From positions 5,064,501-5,128,500 of the forward strand of contig AP031352.1 in NCBI GenBank assembly GCA_037833965.1: a stretch of 64,000 nucleotides of DNA, written 5' to 3'. Position 1 is the first letter of the stretch. Each line of letters begins with the position of its first letter. Position numbers and translations under genes: made by a program. This document shows, one piece after another, positions 1 to 13,900 of the stretch. This DNA comes from Marchantia polymorpha subsp. ruderalis (Eukaryota; Streptophyta; Marchantiopsida; Marchantiales; Marchantiaceae). Under the pieces are notes generated by a model. The model had not been told where the DNA came from, searched no databases, and saw only the letters and a program-made list of their open reading frames with translations.

Positions 1-1
1 G

Positions 2-28
2 GGTCCGGGTCCAGGTCCAGGTCCAGGT
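2..28. repeat. GGTCCR hexamer simple repeat
   Basis: Four to five head-to-tail copies of a GGTCCR hexamer open the window and stop at about base 28. It may continue to the left of the window. No function is indicated. Confidence 0.7.
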
Positions 29-3000
29 GAGAGAGATGGCGAGAAAAAGCGATGCAGCCCCCGGGGTGATCATGAGGGGTGCAAGTTCCCAGCAGATATA
101 ATAAAATCATGTGCGTAGGAGTTGTCGGAAAAAGTTAGAAATATGATGATGAGCTTGGTTCGAAGTCCGCAGAGCATGAAGACATCTACCCCTGACTGCC
201 ACTGCTGCCACTCGAGGACTGAGGCCGACTACGACGCTGGCCAGCCACCTGGATCCAGAGCTAGAGCTAGACTGGTAGGAACAGGAAAAAGCAGCAGTCC
301 GCGCAGCGAATGGTGCAGGCTTTGCGATGAGATATGCATGTGTGTGGATAATGTTCCTCGCTGTACCAGCCCAGCCCACCACGGCGCAAGTTTGCAGAGC
401 CTCTCTAAAGCGGAAATTAATTCTCGGCTCGTCTCGGCCAACCGGGGTCGGAGCTTTAGAATCTCTGGCGAGCTTGCCTAGAGCATGACTTGCAGGATTA
501 TTCTGCCCAGGGCCTAGTCATGCAGCACGTAGTAACTACGGACATGGCGGGCAGGCGAGTCGAGAGAAGTCGGTGCCTTTCTGCTCCGGATTACGATCCG
601 CTCTGGCCCTGGAATCGAACCGAGAATATATGGTCGATGGAAGTTGGATCATGGTCGCCATGGAACGTGGCTCCTTGTATATCCGTTTGCTTTTGATCAC
701 AAACATTCCTGGAGATTTGACGACGCGGAAGATTTGAGGCAGTTGTGGGATATTCGGCCCAACTACCACAATCGCAACGCTGCCGGCTTTGGAACGCCTC
801 CGGTAGGAAGAACGTCACGCTTTCTACTCTGACAATTTTGATCTAATCGAAGCGTGTGTGATGGCGACATTGACCCATTAATTAATCAGAGCAACATTTC
901 TCTGTCTCCTTCTCAGGGAGGCGAGGCTTTAGTTGGCGTACGTAGGCAATGAATGCTTAATAGGTCCACAAAACCCATGGGCTTTTCATTTTTCGATAAT
1001 GAACAGAGTTGAAGACGTGAAAAATGTCAGGAGTGTCATGTGCTCAGTGCTCAGCAAGTTGGCTCCTCAGTAGAATCTGCCGCGCGAATCGTCAGTACCT
1101 TTGGTGAAACAGAACCGCAGAAACTCAACCTCGTGCAACTGAGCAGTCGGGGCTAGTCAGCGTCTGAATTCAGACACGGACCCAATACTTTCTGCGGTTA
1201 ACATGTCTTGCACAGGCATCAGAATTTGTTGACGCTGAAAGGAGCAGCAGCTTAAGGCCAGCCCCGCCAGAACGCTAAAGAGTCGTATCTGAGAGAAATT
1301 TCTCCCGACCCTCAGGCCTGTTTGTTTGACCATCATCCCCAGCGTAGTGGCGGTCCTCGGAGGGAAGAACGATTCGATTCGAGGAAAGAACTATGTGGCC
1401 AGACCGTGCACTTATTCATGAACCATGATCTGACTCGACTTGCGACTTGACCAGATGCTCCTCTCACTTGCGGTAAACGTGAAGCAGCCGAGAGAACTAA
1501 CCACTGTCTCCTGTAGCCTCCTGTTCGGCCTGTGATTTGATGCTTCCTTTGGTGCTTCATGTGAGGACGTCAATTATCTCTCTGAGAATATTCACGAGAG
1601 CCACTTCAACAGGAGCCGGATGGATGCTCGTCAGAAGACTCTGCTGTGGCAGCTGCTCCCAAAATATAATCATAGAACTGATTCACCGAGCGCTCCCTCA
1701 TGACCATGACCCCTTTCAAAATTATGCAAGAAGCTTCCATGATGGCGCTCGCTGTCTCTCTCTCGTCCTCTGTCTATGCGACGTCCACTTTCGCTATAGC
1801 CTGAGCCTTCTGTTTAGGCTGTGGCAGATCTCCACGCTCTTGTGGATTCCTGTGAGGAGGAAAAGCTTCGGGAGGACGCCGGCACAGGCACAAAGTTGAT
1901 CAGTTGATTCTCGTGATGACACTACGTTGTGCATCATCTGCGGCAAAGCTTCTGAACGACGCCAGCAGAAGGGTTTTGGGCACGACAGTGAAACTCATTC
2001 ATTAGCCTTTAAAGGAACGGGATCTGCATGCATGTCCACATGATCCTCTAGATCGAGGGGGGTGTCAGTAACATGGGATGGGAGGCGGGGTGCCCGGCAA
2101 AATTTGGATGTTCAATTATTCTTGAAGACCCACGAAAACCAGTTCAATAATGGTCACAGTAGGTGGAGAGATTTGCTGCAATGATAAATTATATGAGAAT
2201 CGGGGCTGTGCATACAGCGAGCGAGATCTTTTGTCTCTTTGAATGTTTTCTTCGACGACGTCATTCATGACACCGAGATAAACTAGCTTCCTGTTGCATG
2301 TTCGCCGTGAGGCTCCCTGCATTGTGGTCAGCTGCATTGCAATGCAGAAGCACTGCACCATTTCCAGTCCTCGAAGAAGGCCATTTAGATTCTCCCCATG
2401 TGAATATAGCAAAGCCAAAGAATGCAAAACGGGCGGCTGCCATTTGTGGAATTCGGAAGACGAGTACTACAGCACGATCACGATCGCGTTCCAGCTGTGG
2501 ATGCCCCGACGATTCCAGACGACACACTCCTCATAAAACCACCCACCGATTCTGCGAACCTCTCTGAGACTCTTCTGAGCCTTCTGCTTCCCTCTCCTTC
2601 CGACGGTTCTCAGATTACATTTGCAGGTCATTTTGTCGCACGAAGGGTCCCGTGCTCTCTCAGCTCCCTTCGGGAGACTGACCTTAAGTTAGCGAGCCAT
2701 GATGTTCAGTGGACCTTCCTCCACACTTATTAAAGCACTCATGCTCCTGGAGACACCCCAGAATCACTGGAAGATTCGCGCAGTCCTACAGCCCTACAGT
2801 TCCAGTCACCGAGAATATCAAACAGCCGGACCGCGACGTCTATAGCTCTGGAAGAGGCTACTGGAGACGATGCGTGGAGCTCACCAAGGGTTGAGCCATC
2901 GTGAATCCGGAAGCGCAAAGGGCTCAGAGTGCTGCAGTTCCAGTTGCTGGAATATAAGATGTTAGAATGTTGATCGAGACGATTCCCAAATTAAGTTGTA

Positions 3001-6000
3001 GTCCTTGGGGGCTGTTTTATGAATAACGCAGGCAGGCAGAGGCAGGCGAGGGCGGTGGGGGGAAATCAGTGGATCGCTGTGCAGCTGCTAAGAACAAGAG
3101 CCATGATTCTCCTATGAACTTGATGCATGTTGGAATACTAATCACGGAGGGGCGAAACTTTCCTAAAGTGGGGGAGAAATGTCTCGCTGCATGCCCAGCA
3201 GCGATACTTAGTACCTAGACGTAGAAGGGACAGGGCCATGTTCCCTTTTCCAGGCTTTACTTCATCAGATATTCGTTTCCAAAGGCGGCTGCCCTCTGGT
3301 TTGTGACATGATTCCAATATTCCCGCATTTTGATCGTCGTGATCGTTGTACAGCTGTTGATGCCTACAACATCGCACCATTCAGACTCGGGTGAACAATT
3401 TCAAAGATTCCCAGCTTAGATGCCATGGGGAGTGGACCCGTAAATTGCATGACACTCGTGGAGTTGACAAATTCGAATACCAGCAGCTGCAAGAACTGCA
3501 GAATCTGGGGCTCTGAGGCTCTGACTTCCAACGCCAGGAATCAAGGGAGGTACTGTGAGTTAAGTGGAGCCCCCGAGCCTGACCGCCCACTTCTCTTCCG
3601 CTCTGTGTGAGCGAGGAAAAGGTGACAGAAAACTCGACCACCATGACGCCTTCATCTGAACTCCGCCTGACATAGCAAGCCAACAGCTCAGAGCAAAATG
3701 TTGCGAGAACTGCAAGCCCTGACTTAGATAGCCAGCCAACGAGGGTCATGGCTGCCATGCACCCCAGGCACATCGCCCTTGCAGGACGCAATGGCGAGCA
3801 TGCCATAGGCGTTGAATTGCTCTCCATGTCTTCCGAGCACTGTTTTGATATTGCAGCCCCCCAAAGGGCCGCTCAGACCTGCTGCCCATTACAGGCCAAT
3901 CCGAGGCCCAACTTTTAATAATACCAGTGCTGCCACCAGTAGGGCTCTCAGGAGACCCTATACTTGGATTGGCATGCAGATTCTTAACAGGCCATGCCTC
4001 TGAGAGACGCTCCCGTATGTGGAGCCCTGGCCATTTGTCCCTTGCTCGGTCTGCGCGGCCCCTCACCCCTCATCCCGCACCTCACTTTGCCTGGCTTTGT
4101 ACTGCAGAGCTGAAACACTCACTCTCAGTCACTCACTTTAAAGTCTTGTATGGAGACTCGATCCTCGGGATCTCGTACGCCCTCCTAATGAGAGGTGAGC
4201 TTCTGTGTCATAAGCCATGTCCAGCCCTCTGCCTTCATTGCTTTTGAGTTATATCAAACTGTGAACCAAAGACGGTTTGAACTGGACTGCTGACTTCTGA
4301 CAGTCGTCCTGAGACTCAGCGGTTCCCAGCCTGAGGTGATCTCGAATTGCACTCTTCTACACTCTCGATTCTCACTCGATTCGAGGAAATTCATGTGAGC
4401 TTCGGTCGTCTGTCTCGAGTTCTGACTGCGTCCTGCCCTCGTCTCACCCGTTGTACCCAAGGCAGAGGAGTGCGAATTATTCTCGATCAGTGAATGTCGT
4501 CCAGAATCTCTGGAGATGCACCTGGAGCATGAGCGACACAGAATAGAATATTGAAACTGCAGGCTCCGACTCGAGACAGGAAAACCTGAACTATACATGC
4601 AGCAGTTCTGACCGATATCTTATTGCTCTTCGGGGATTCCTCCGACTGTTTGGAAACGAATCGAGGTCTTACTGGTCAGTTGTGGGGATCTACATGTGCT
4701 AACCTCTTAGAGTCTGCCTCACTCACTCTACAGCTCAATCTTGGTCTTCGTGAATATTCGCAGTGAGCATGCCAGAAGAAGTGTGTCCATGTCGCCTCTT
4801 CTTAGGTTGTGAGACCTATTTTGACCATCTATGGATCATCCGGCAACATTGATCACCACATAGTAAATCTGTGTTGCACAAACTGAGACAGTGGTCCGAG
4901 ACAAAAGACACTGCAGATGAAGAAGAGAACGAGAGAGAAGATAAAAACCGAAGCAGGATGTCGCTCAGCACACTAGACAAGCATCACCAAGCAAATTGAT
5001 GTTTCCTGAAGGAGGACGAGGAGGCCCTACGGGAGACATGACGCAGCTTTGGGCTTTTCAATTTATGCTTTCTGTAACTTTGGGTACATGATCTGCAATA
5101 ATAGGAGCTGCTCGAATGTCAGACGTCCGAGTGAGAAATCGGCAGTGTTCACAGACAGACCACTGAATTTTGGCTCAACGCGCACACATATCTATGACCT
5201 CCCTGCCCCATGAATATACGCCCCATTCAGTCAGACGTCGAGTACACATCAGAACTATTATCCCTTGCTTAAAAAAATGTTAAGAGGAATCAGCCAGAAC
5301 GTTACTCTCTCGCCATTGATCGAGACTGATTCAGCGCCTCTAAGTTAGCAAAGACAAGCAGTAAACATTGTCACTTTGTTCGATGCCAATTATTCTACAA
5401 ACGCTCCAGGTTGAAGAAGATGCGCCGAGATTCTCACACTGGAGATTCCAAATTGACTGACGCGTTTCCACATGGATATAGCTCGAGAACCTGGAGCTGA
5501 TCAGACTCAGACAAAGTGTTGTAAAGTGAGTGACACGAGTAAAAACCTCCTGCTCAATTTTGACATCGAGGTGAAAACTCGAAGGAAGAAGTGGGCACTT
5601 TTATGTTCACTGATCAACGTCCGTCCCTTCACGTGATCGAAGATTTGAGAATATACGCTCGTCTACCTTTTGAAGGTCCTGGACTATATACGCCATATCA
5701 GCTGTAATCAGCTCCGCGAATATGCTACAGTTCAGTCTTTGACTATAGTCGAGGATCAAATTATTCTGGGTCTGCACTGAAGGAGTTGAGCACTTGGAAT
5801 TATTTCTCTTCACATGATGCCAGATCTGTTCCCGAGCTCTTCCTCGCAATCTTCTGTGGCAGAAGATCTTGCTATTGCAATCAAATCAAAACTGTATAAT
5901 CAACGTCAGCGTGCTACAAGCTCTCTCTCTGCCTCCCTCCTTCCCTCGACTGCTGGAAGATTCAGCAGATGCAACCTACTCCCCTTGATTTGATGCTCGT

Positions 6001-6932
6001 CTCATTTTCTCACTGCGCAGATTGCATCCTCTTTTATACCAACTCTGAGAAATGTGCAACTCTAGCTTTTATGCCGACATCCCCCAGCTTTTCTTCATTC
6101 TCCATCTCAAAAGGGGATCAGGTATAAATTCAAGATAAGGCTACGGTACTTTAGATTTTGATGGAGAAGTGCCTACAAGGCACGTTCTCGTCGAATGTGT
6201 GGTCGTGTTGGCGTCTTCTCCATCGAACCGAACTGCCTAATATGAAACTGAATGTTCGATACGAGGAAGAAGTTCCAACACTGTTTGGTGTTTTGGTTTG
6301 CTGGCCCTCCCCTCCTCATTCAGCCAGGATCGATTTTACCATACCCAATTTGTTGGACTGGTGCACGCGTCGTTCTTCTCTTCACTCCTCCACAAAGGCA
6401 ATCGATCTTTCCATGACTTATTTCTTAGCAAGTGCCTTCCTTCTCTATACGAATACATATACCAATTTCATGTTCTAGGAATCTTTCCCAGACATGGTAT
6501 CTTTGAATTTGCTTCAGCAGATGTTTCTCGTTCTCAATGTCATCTTTTTGCTGGGAAATATGGCGCTTCTCTTCTCGGCAGTTGCAACCCACCGCCACTG
6601 CCTGGAGGAGGGATTGTTCCAAAATGCACGATCATCTGTACGGTTACCATTTTCTTTTATTTCTAACCCTTAAAGCTCCTCATGGGTGTAGCAAGTCATA
6701 CCATGTCTCTCAAACCACTAAACTCGGCCCGGAGATTTGGATCTAGTATTAGAATTATTGAAACATGCACGCACTCCCAAGAACGAAAAGGATGTTCATG
6801 CCGCCGATCATCTCGAGGACTGAAGGCCGACTCCCACGGCTGCGATTCAAGAAGCTCCGTCTTGCTCTAAGCTAAAATAAGTCGTGCCTGCATCTGGGAA
6901 CTCAACATGCACCGATTGGGAATGAAGGTTGA
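29..6932. other. mid-GC stretch with no recognisable gene
   Basis: Both strands carry only short ORFs, none with a recognisable domain, and I could not chain them into an exon series. No tRNA-like or other RNA gene was seen. The composition is moderately GC-rich, like the introns of the neighbouring cilium gene and unlike the AT-rich blocks further right. It may be intergenic DNA or hold untranslated exons. A lineage-specific multi-exon gene could be missed by eye. Confidence 0.5.
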
Positions 6933-7541
6933 ATGGGAGCGATAAATCTGCACTCCTTAATGAGAATTCGATTGCGATCGCGAGAATCTAAGAATATTAT
7001 GGAGAGCCAGATTAAGGAGAACGGGGGATTTAGAGGATTATTGCATCTGCCATCCTCACCCGTCAATCCTTGCAGCCCGTCGAAGTGGAATCCCGCACTT
7101 GTGTCTGCTGAGCAGACACAAGTGCGACAGAGCAGACTCTGCTCTGAAGCGAGGTTCACACGAGGATATAAACCCCAGCTGTCTGAAACTTGCAGCGCGG
7201 ACCAGAGTGGGAAAGTGAGTGCGGTGACAGGTTCTGAGGAAATCCTGACTATCGTACTCGGCGTACGATCGATTGACGGGATGCATACCGTATTGGTGGA
7301 AACTTTCAAAAGATTCCGGGCTCCAGACTCCAGACGGGATGTTAGAACCAGCTCTTCTACTTCGGAGGACTGCCATTTAGCAGCTTCCAGTAATGTTCCC
7401 ACTTGTCAGCGACCACCGTCGCCAAACCAGACTTTATGCCAGAACAGGCTTCAGCTTTGTTGGCAGCGTTTGGACGGGTTTGCGCAGTGCATCTGGAAGC
7501 TCGAGTCAAAAAGCCGACATTTTGTCGATGTCGAGGGTTGA
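6933..7541 (+). CDS. hypothetical 202-codon ORF, doubtful
   Basis: An ATG-started open frame of 202 codons ends with TGA about 390 bases before the CCDC113 start codon. I recognise no domain, signal peptide or membrane segment. The protein is rich in Ser, Arg and Gln, with a Cys-containing C-terminal half. The opposite strand is also open over most of the stretch (6902-7402), which weakens the coding case. A perfect 33-base palindrome at 7094-7126 lies inside the frame and spells 11 codons without a stop. A splice-donor-like GTAAGT follows at 7565, so the region might instead be a 5' leader of the downstream gene or an upstream ORF. Low confidence. Confidence 0.2.
   Translation: MGAINLHSLMRIRLRSRESKNIMESQIKENGGFRGLLHLPSSPVNPCSPSKWNPALVSAEQTQVRQSRLCSEARFTRGYKPQLSETCSADQSGKVSAVTGSEEILTIVLGVRSIDGMHTVLVETFKRFRAPDSRRDVRTSSSTSEDCHLAASSNVPTCQRPPSPNQTLCQNRLQLCWQRLDGFAQCIWKLESKSRHFVDVEG
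7094..7126. repeat. perfect short-loop palindrome, 16-base arms
   Basis: Bases 7094-7109 are the exact reverse complement of 7111-7126, with a single base between them. A second smaller hairpin (8-base arms, 3-base loop, 7128-7146) follows directly. Neither is followed by a T-run. Confidence 0.9.
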
Positions 7542-7929
7542 GTAGAATGATGTTCCTTTGCTCCGTAAGTGCACATCGCTCCTTTCTGTGACCGTCGGTG
7601 TTGATGCCTTCGGTCCTCGATCTGCGAAGATGTGAGTAGCGGAAGGCGTTTATTGTCTCGGTTTGATGATTAGGGTTGCTGATAGGTTCGGGAGTTTCAG
7701 AAGATGGTTACGAAAGAATGGCCCGAGGGGTGGTGATGCTTGCCCACACTGCACTCTTGATGATTCCTCCTTCTCAAAATCTTCGAGGATTTGCTGCAAG
7801 TTATTGTTCAGTTCCTTCCAAGATTTTGAGAGTGTGCAATCGTCACATTTTCCTGGGTTTTTTCCTGTGGATGGGAGGTCTGATTGAGTGAGATGGCGGA
7901 AGGGAAGAGAGATCAGTAGGTCGGATTCG

Positions 7930-10900
7930 ATGGCTACTACGACTGTTCCTGCTCCTCCAGTTGCTGCTTCTTCAACGGATGCACTCCCTCCTCCTGCTCT
8001 TCCTGCAGATGCTGCGGGTGCGGCGGGTGATCCTGCTGCTGCAGAAGATCAGTCAGCCGACGAGGCCTCGGAAGCCGAGCCTCCACCTCCACAAGTAGAA
8101 ACACCGCTGTCTGATCAAGAGATTTTGAACAATCTGCTCAAAGAATGCGAGCTGCTAACCAACGAGAATGCTCTTCTCTCGGATTACATCCTGGTGAATG
8201 TCATTCTTACCTCGTCGCCAATTGGCTTCTGTACCATGGTGCTTTTCAGCTGAATGCTTGCTTTCCGGATTGTTTTTGCTAGAAGTCAATTCACTTGCTT
8301 TTAGAATGATTAGCATACTGTCGGCTACGACCATGAGACAGCTCTGTTCTTCTCAAATGTATCTCCTCAGAGGGCCAGCTGCACACAAATTAAAAGCTCT
8401 CAGCTATACCGCATAACAAGACGGAATGGATTTTTTGTTGAGAGTGTCTCACCCACATCACTCAAGAAACTCTCTCCTGGTTGTCATGAATCTACATAAT
8501 AACAACATTATTGCTGTGATTACATGTCCGGATCGAGCTCTTCTATGTTTCTTGTCGGTTTTAGTGGTACAAGAAACGTACGTCCACAGTTGCTTTCCTG
8601 TTCAGTGAGGTTGTCTGTTGAACCGTACATGCCTGTAGGTTTTACTTATTTTCTCCAAGTAATGAGCCCTGGGTTACTCGATTGACTGGGATCATACTAT
8701 CATAGGTGCATTCAGTTATAGTGGCCTCTTGTTTGATATTGTATTTCCGCACACGAAACATCGTGAGATTTCACATCGTAGCTTGGTGAGTTCGACTGAA
8801 CGTTCAAGATGCTACAATCGCGGGTCTGCTGTAAATCTCTACTACGGGATCCAACTCATGTCCTGACTTCGACTCTCGTTTTCCGAGTCGAATGAGGAAA
8901 ACGGACTTATCACTCATCGATCTAGAGATTCAATGCGCCCAGCAGTTTTGATGTCCCCTCTTCGACCTGGGCTTAAGACTGCACAGTTGTCTCTGTTAGC
9001 TCATGCCGAGGGTGTATCAAATTACTTGCCTATTGGGCTCGTAAGTTGAATATCTCAACAAATATAACTTGTATCCGTTCAAACAGAAATGTTAGATCTC
9101 TCAACTACACCAATCTTACTGTTATGTTCGGTCCAGAAACCTGACTGAAAGCATAGAACTTGACTTTCAGCTGAAAGTCTGATGCCTCAAGTGGTGAGAT
9201 CACTTGGCATTCCCATTCTACCAATGTAGTCTGGAAACTCATTTGCCACAGCTTGGCACATACTTCTCTATCTGATGCTACGCAGAGGGTCGCTGCCGCG
9301 AAGGTCACTAATTTGTCAGACATTTCTGAGGAAGAGACGGAGAGTGAAGAGGATGAAATTTTTGAGTATGCCAGCCGGAGCTCTGTAGCGCAAAGTTTAA
9401 TGGGACGTGGCGGTTCGATACTAGAGGGAGCAGCTAGCAGAAGAGGCTCATCCGCTGGCTTTCCTGGTCTGAGAGCCCAAACTCCAGCCAAAAGCGAAAC
9501 TCCCGAGCCAGAAGTAAATCTTCAGGCGCTTTGTCCGACCCTAAATGCTGAAGAGAAGAATGAGATTGCCACCAGGGGATGTTCTGCCATGAAAGAAGAG
9601 ATAGAGTCGACCATTACCGAAAATGAGCGGATGCTGGACGAACTGCGTGCGGCCTTCGATGAGGCAAGTCTGCGAATTGGTGAAGTTCGAAGGGACAGGG
9701 CTGACTTCCAAAGAGATGTACTTTCTGATTCGAGGGCCAAGGGAGTTAAAAGGGGGAACGCGGACAAAATTCTGAAGTAAATACTCTAACCCGTGAGATA
9801 AGTCCTAGGTTTGAAACTGATTTGTTTACTCTAAATCGAGCCCTTGATGCTGAGTTTAGCATACTCACTATCAACAGCCTTTCCCAGTTGTCTCTAGGCA
9901 CATGTGTTGGGTGAAGCCATGATCTCGACCGTTGACATTTTAGTGCGTTGTATAGTAGGAGGGCTCTGGGAAGGATAGCAGAACTGTGTGTAGAAATGGT
10001 TCTGAGTGGCATATTGTCGTTAAGTTTCAGGTCGGCCCACCCATGATCTGTATTGACTCTGGTTGTAAGAGTTTGCAGTCGCCCTGAATTTATTTTCTTA
10101 CAGGGTTGGGGTCATTTAATCAGACTTCATTTCTCTGAGTTCTCTTTACAGAGCAACCCTCAAGTAAGTAGAGTAAGTAAGTATATGTATATATATTTGT
10201 CCTCAAATGCTTTTCCTATTTCCTTTGGTCCGACACAATGACTACCCTTTCCTCATTCTCTTTTAAAGGTCAACATTTTTCCTGGGTTAATAGCATTCTC
10301 CAACGTGGAAACTGTCAATCTCAGCCTCCATCTTCTATGAATCTGGATGTGAGTTTATCAAGCTGCCACAGTCGCATCTCCGTTGTGTTTGGTGGTTCTC
10401 AAGACTTACCAATAATTCCGCTGTTTGTCAGCAGTAGATATGGTAATGAGACAGGCCACATGTATTTGGGTGAATTTTTTTACCAGGTTTATGGAAGCGA
10501 AGTTGAGTAAGAAGTTTGCTAAGGCTCTGAAGGTTCGTGAACGAAATGCTGCACTAAATCTGCAGATTGCGAAAACAGAGCAGATGTTAGCAAACAAAAA
10601 AGAGTTGGCAGATTTATTGCATGCAGTGGATTTTGAGCAATTACAGATTCATAAGCAGCAAAATCAGCAACGATTGCGGGAGAGATTGCATGAACTGAAC
10701 CGATTAAAGTCTAGCAACGCCAAGGCAACCGAGGTATTCTGTCAACTATAATCTGTTTGAAAAAGTTCTGAATTCTGTTCTCTCAATGGCCTCATCAAGC
10801 CCTTGACACGCAGTAAAAAGCCAAAACCTAAAGGGCAATGATTCCCATAGAATATGACAACGATGCTCTGGATTGGACTAATACTAAATCCATTACAGGA

Positions 10901-13900
10901 TAGATACATTTCATACTGATACTACAAATAACAGGGTCAAATTATGTCGAACTGAGTCAAGCGAGTCCAACTTCGTAAATTAGGAGAACCGTGCCTTGCT
11001 CACAACAGATCATGCTACTGAAAACAGTGTACCTCCTATGCCACAAACGTACCCGTCAAATCGCAGACATTTTCCCATCCTCATACTTGTGGTTCTCAGT
11101 TTAGTCTAAGGTGACCGTCCGTCTGGACCCGGTGTGCTGTACATGAGGACATGTTTTGGCCTTGTGTTTTTCTGTAATACTTCTCTAGATCCACGTAAGC
11201 AATCGAGATACCCTCTCTGCGCTTGAATACAAGGATAATGGATATACGATATATCATGACACGTGAGTAAGCAAACTTCCATGTGCAAGCTCTAAAATTT
11301 CGCCTCTCTTACGGTCAGTGATCTGTGATGTAGGTCTTGCAGACATTAACCAGTTCAGTTAAAGTACAGCATACTCATTACGGCACTTTAGGTTCTTAGT
11401 TCCTGGGCTCCTTAGACATAGCCGGAAAAAATCATTTACTTGGAAGCTTTGCTCTTAAGCTTAGAAGCCATTTTTCATGCAACATGCCGGGGTCTCTGTT
11501 TTCTGCTTGCTTTGTAGTTTACCCTCCTTGATAAGATCTCTGGCTCTGGAAACTGTACCTTTCTATATTATTTTGCATCATATGAATCTATATATATCTG
11601 GACTTGAGGATACAGGGCATGTGATATGTTGCTACTTTTCCTTCCCTTTTACCAGGAGTTTTCAGTTCGATTCCTTCCTTTAACACCTTATGCTTGCTTC
11701 CGGCACATTTGGACACGACAACAACATCTGCTTCTTTGCTATCTGGAGAACCTACTTCCTTTCTATCATAAAGAGATCCACTTGTTTTGAGTTTCAATCC
11801 AACCTTCTTAGAATGTAATCGTTCAAAACGAAGTCCATCTGTGAACTGAAATTGACTTACTGGTGATCCTTTTTCTTTACCCTGTCTTTGGACTGAGGAA
11901 TCAGTAAAACTACCTGTAAACTGAATTAGCTTTTTTTATTGCAGGCTCTGGATTATCAGTCGTGGCAATTATCATCTCACATTCGAAATCGTTACTACAT
12001 ACTTGAGCAGCTGGTTGAGCGTGAGCCTCAACTTGCCCATGTCAGGAAGGACATTGCAAGAGTCTCCAGAAAGAAGGTAAAGTGTCCTCCAGGATGAAAG
12101 GAATCTGGTTCTGACTAGTGTGCTCCAGAACTTAGATTGAATGTTCTGATTCTCACTGTGAAACTTCTTGTCTACGTTGACATGCTGTATCCGACTCAAT
12201 TTAAGTTCCATGTCCAAAAAAAAAAATCCTTGTGTGAGAACGTGTCAGATTTCTCATATGCGCATGTCTCGGTTTCAGGATCGCCTAGAAGAGCTGTTCC
12301 ACATTTTCATCCAGGAGAGAGATGCACAACTCGGAGAAGCACAGCCCAACGTGCTGGAGTATATGGAGTTGAAAGAGAGAGTCCACATGCTTCGCCTAGA
12401 ACACCACACCTGGACCCAAAAGGTAACATTCGTCGTCTATAGAAGTATGCACTACTTCACTGTGAATTTATTTTTGTTTCTCGGTCGGATTTTTCTTGAT
12501 AATGTTGCAATGGATCTTTGTTTGAATCCCTATATGCTACATCGCGACACTGCGAGTAGTCATACTCAATTTTTTTATGTCTTTCTATCATTATTTGGCC
12601 TCTGCTTTCTACCGCTGTCGATGGTTTTCTTCACGTTTCTATTCCAGGTGTCTCCTTCTCAGTGCTTCAATTTCCCGCTTTACTCATGTATTAGTAGCGC
12701 TACATACCTTTCACGTGTTTTCCTCACTCCGGAGAGTTCTTACAAAGTTATAACGAGAACGTTCTTGAAGTCAAAACTTTGAACAGTTATTGAACAGTTA
12801 TGAAGGTCTTGTAAGGAGGAACCGATGAAATCACATTTGTCATGCCATTGTGCAATCAATAAGTATCATGAGCGTCGCTACCCAGAGTCGCACAGATGGA
12901 ACGTTCACTTCCATTCCGGAACCTGGCTCTTGCTTGACTAATACTTCTCTTATGGTGAAACTTCTCTTTCCGTTAAATTCACAATTCTTGTTTCATGTTC
13001 TGTTCAGGTTCTGTTTCATTCTTGCTTCCATTGTTCACGCCCATTCACACTTATCTCATGACAACAATAACTTGACTGAGCTGAGCTGTAGGAGGGGACT
13101 CGTTTGACCTACAGGCCTTCTCCCCGAAGCTCTGTCGGGAAGAATTATTGTTTCACAGTAAAACACTCCTTAGATGCACCCAGCCTGTCGAGAGTCATGA
13201 TCCCAACCGTCGCTTCCACCCAGTCATCAAGGATGAGGCCCTCCTTCATGTGGATCTAGTATTAACGGTCAACGGTTACGTACGCAGTTCTCGCCGTGAA
13301 AGTCATGTGGTTCCCCCGTATGTAACTTGGACTACGAATGGCTATGCATCGGAAGTGAACGTGCTTTTCAGCAAGGTATAGTTGAGTAGTCTCAGGGAGC
13401 CCTGGCAGAACACAGGGATCGAGCAGTGAGGAGTGCTGTCGTTGTATCCAGCTGTGTGTTGGTTCATTTAGAGCTAGATATTCGAATGTGAAGTCGGTGT
13501 CAATCATATGTTCGGTGTGGATGAGTGGACCCAGAAGAAAACCATCACGAGGTGGCGGCATTCTGGATGCTCTCCTACTCTGGTTCCTATATTTCTTCTC
13601 TTGCATTCTCGATGTTCGAGTACTCCAGTCGATGTACGCAAGGTGTGTCGTGTGAGGTTTGCATAATTTAATGCGTGTTGCGTCGACGTATCGTGCTCCA
13701 CGTCATCAGCATCAGATGTGACTTGGAAAAGCATGCACTCAGTGTCATGACACAAAAGCCTCCGTTAGTGGTTGTGCTGTAGCACGAAATTATCTACACA
13801 TGAACACAATTGCAGTTTTTTTGCATCTCAGTACAGCAAACGTTGTAGCATAATAGCTCGAGTTAGTGAAAGCAAACTGTTACGAGGATAGATATTCAGC

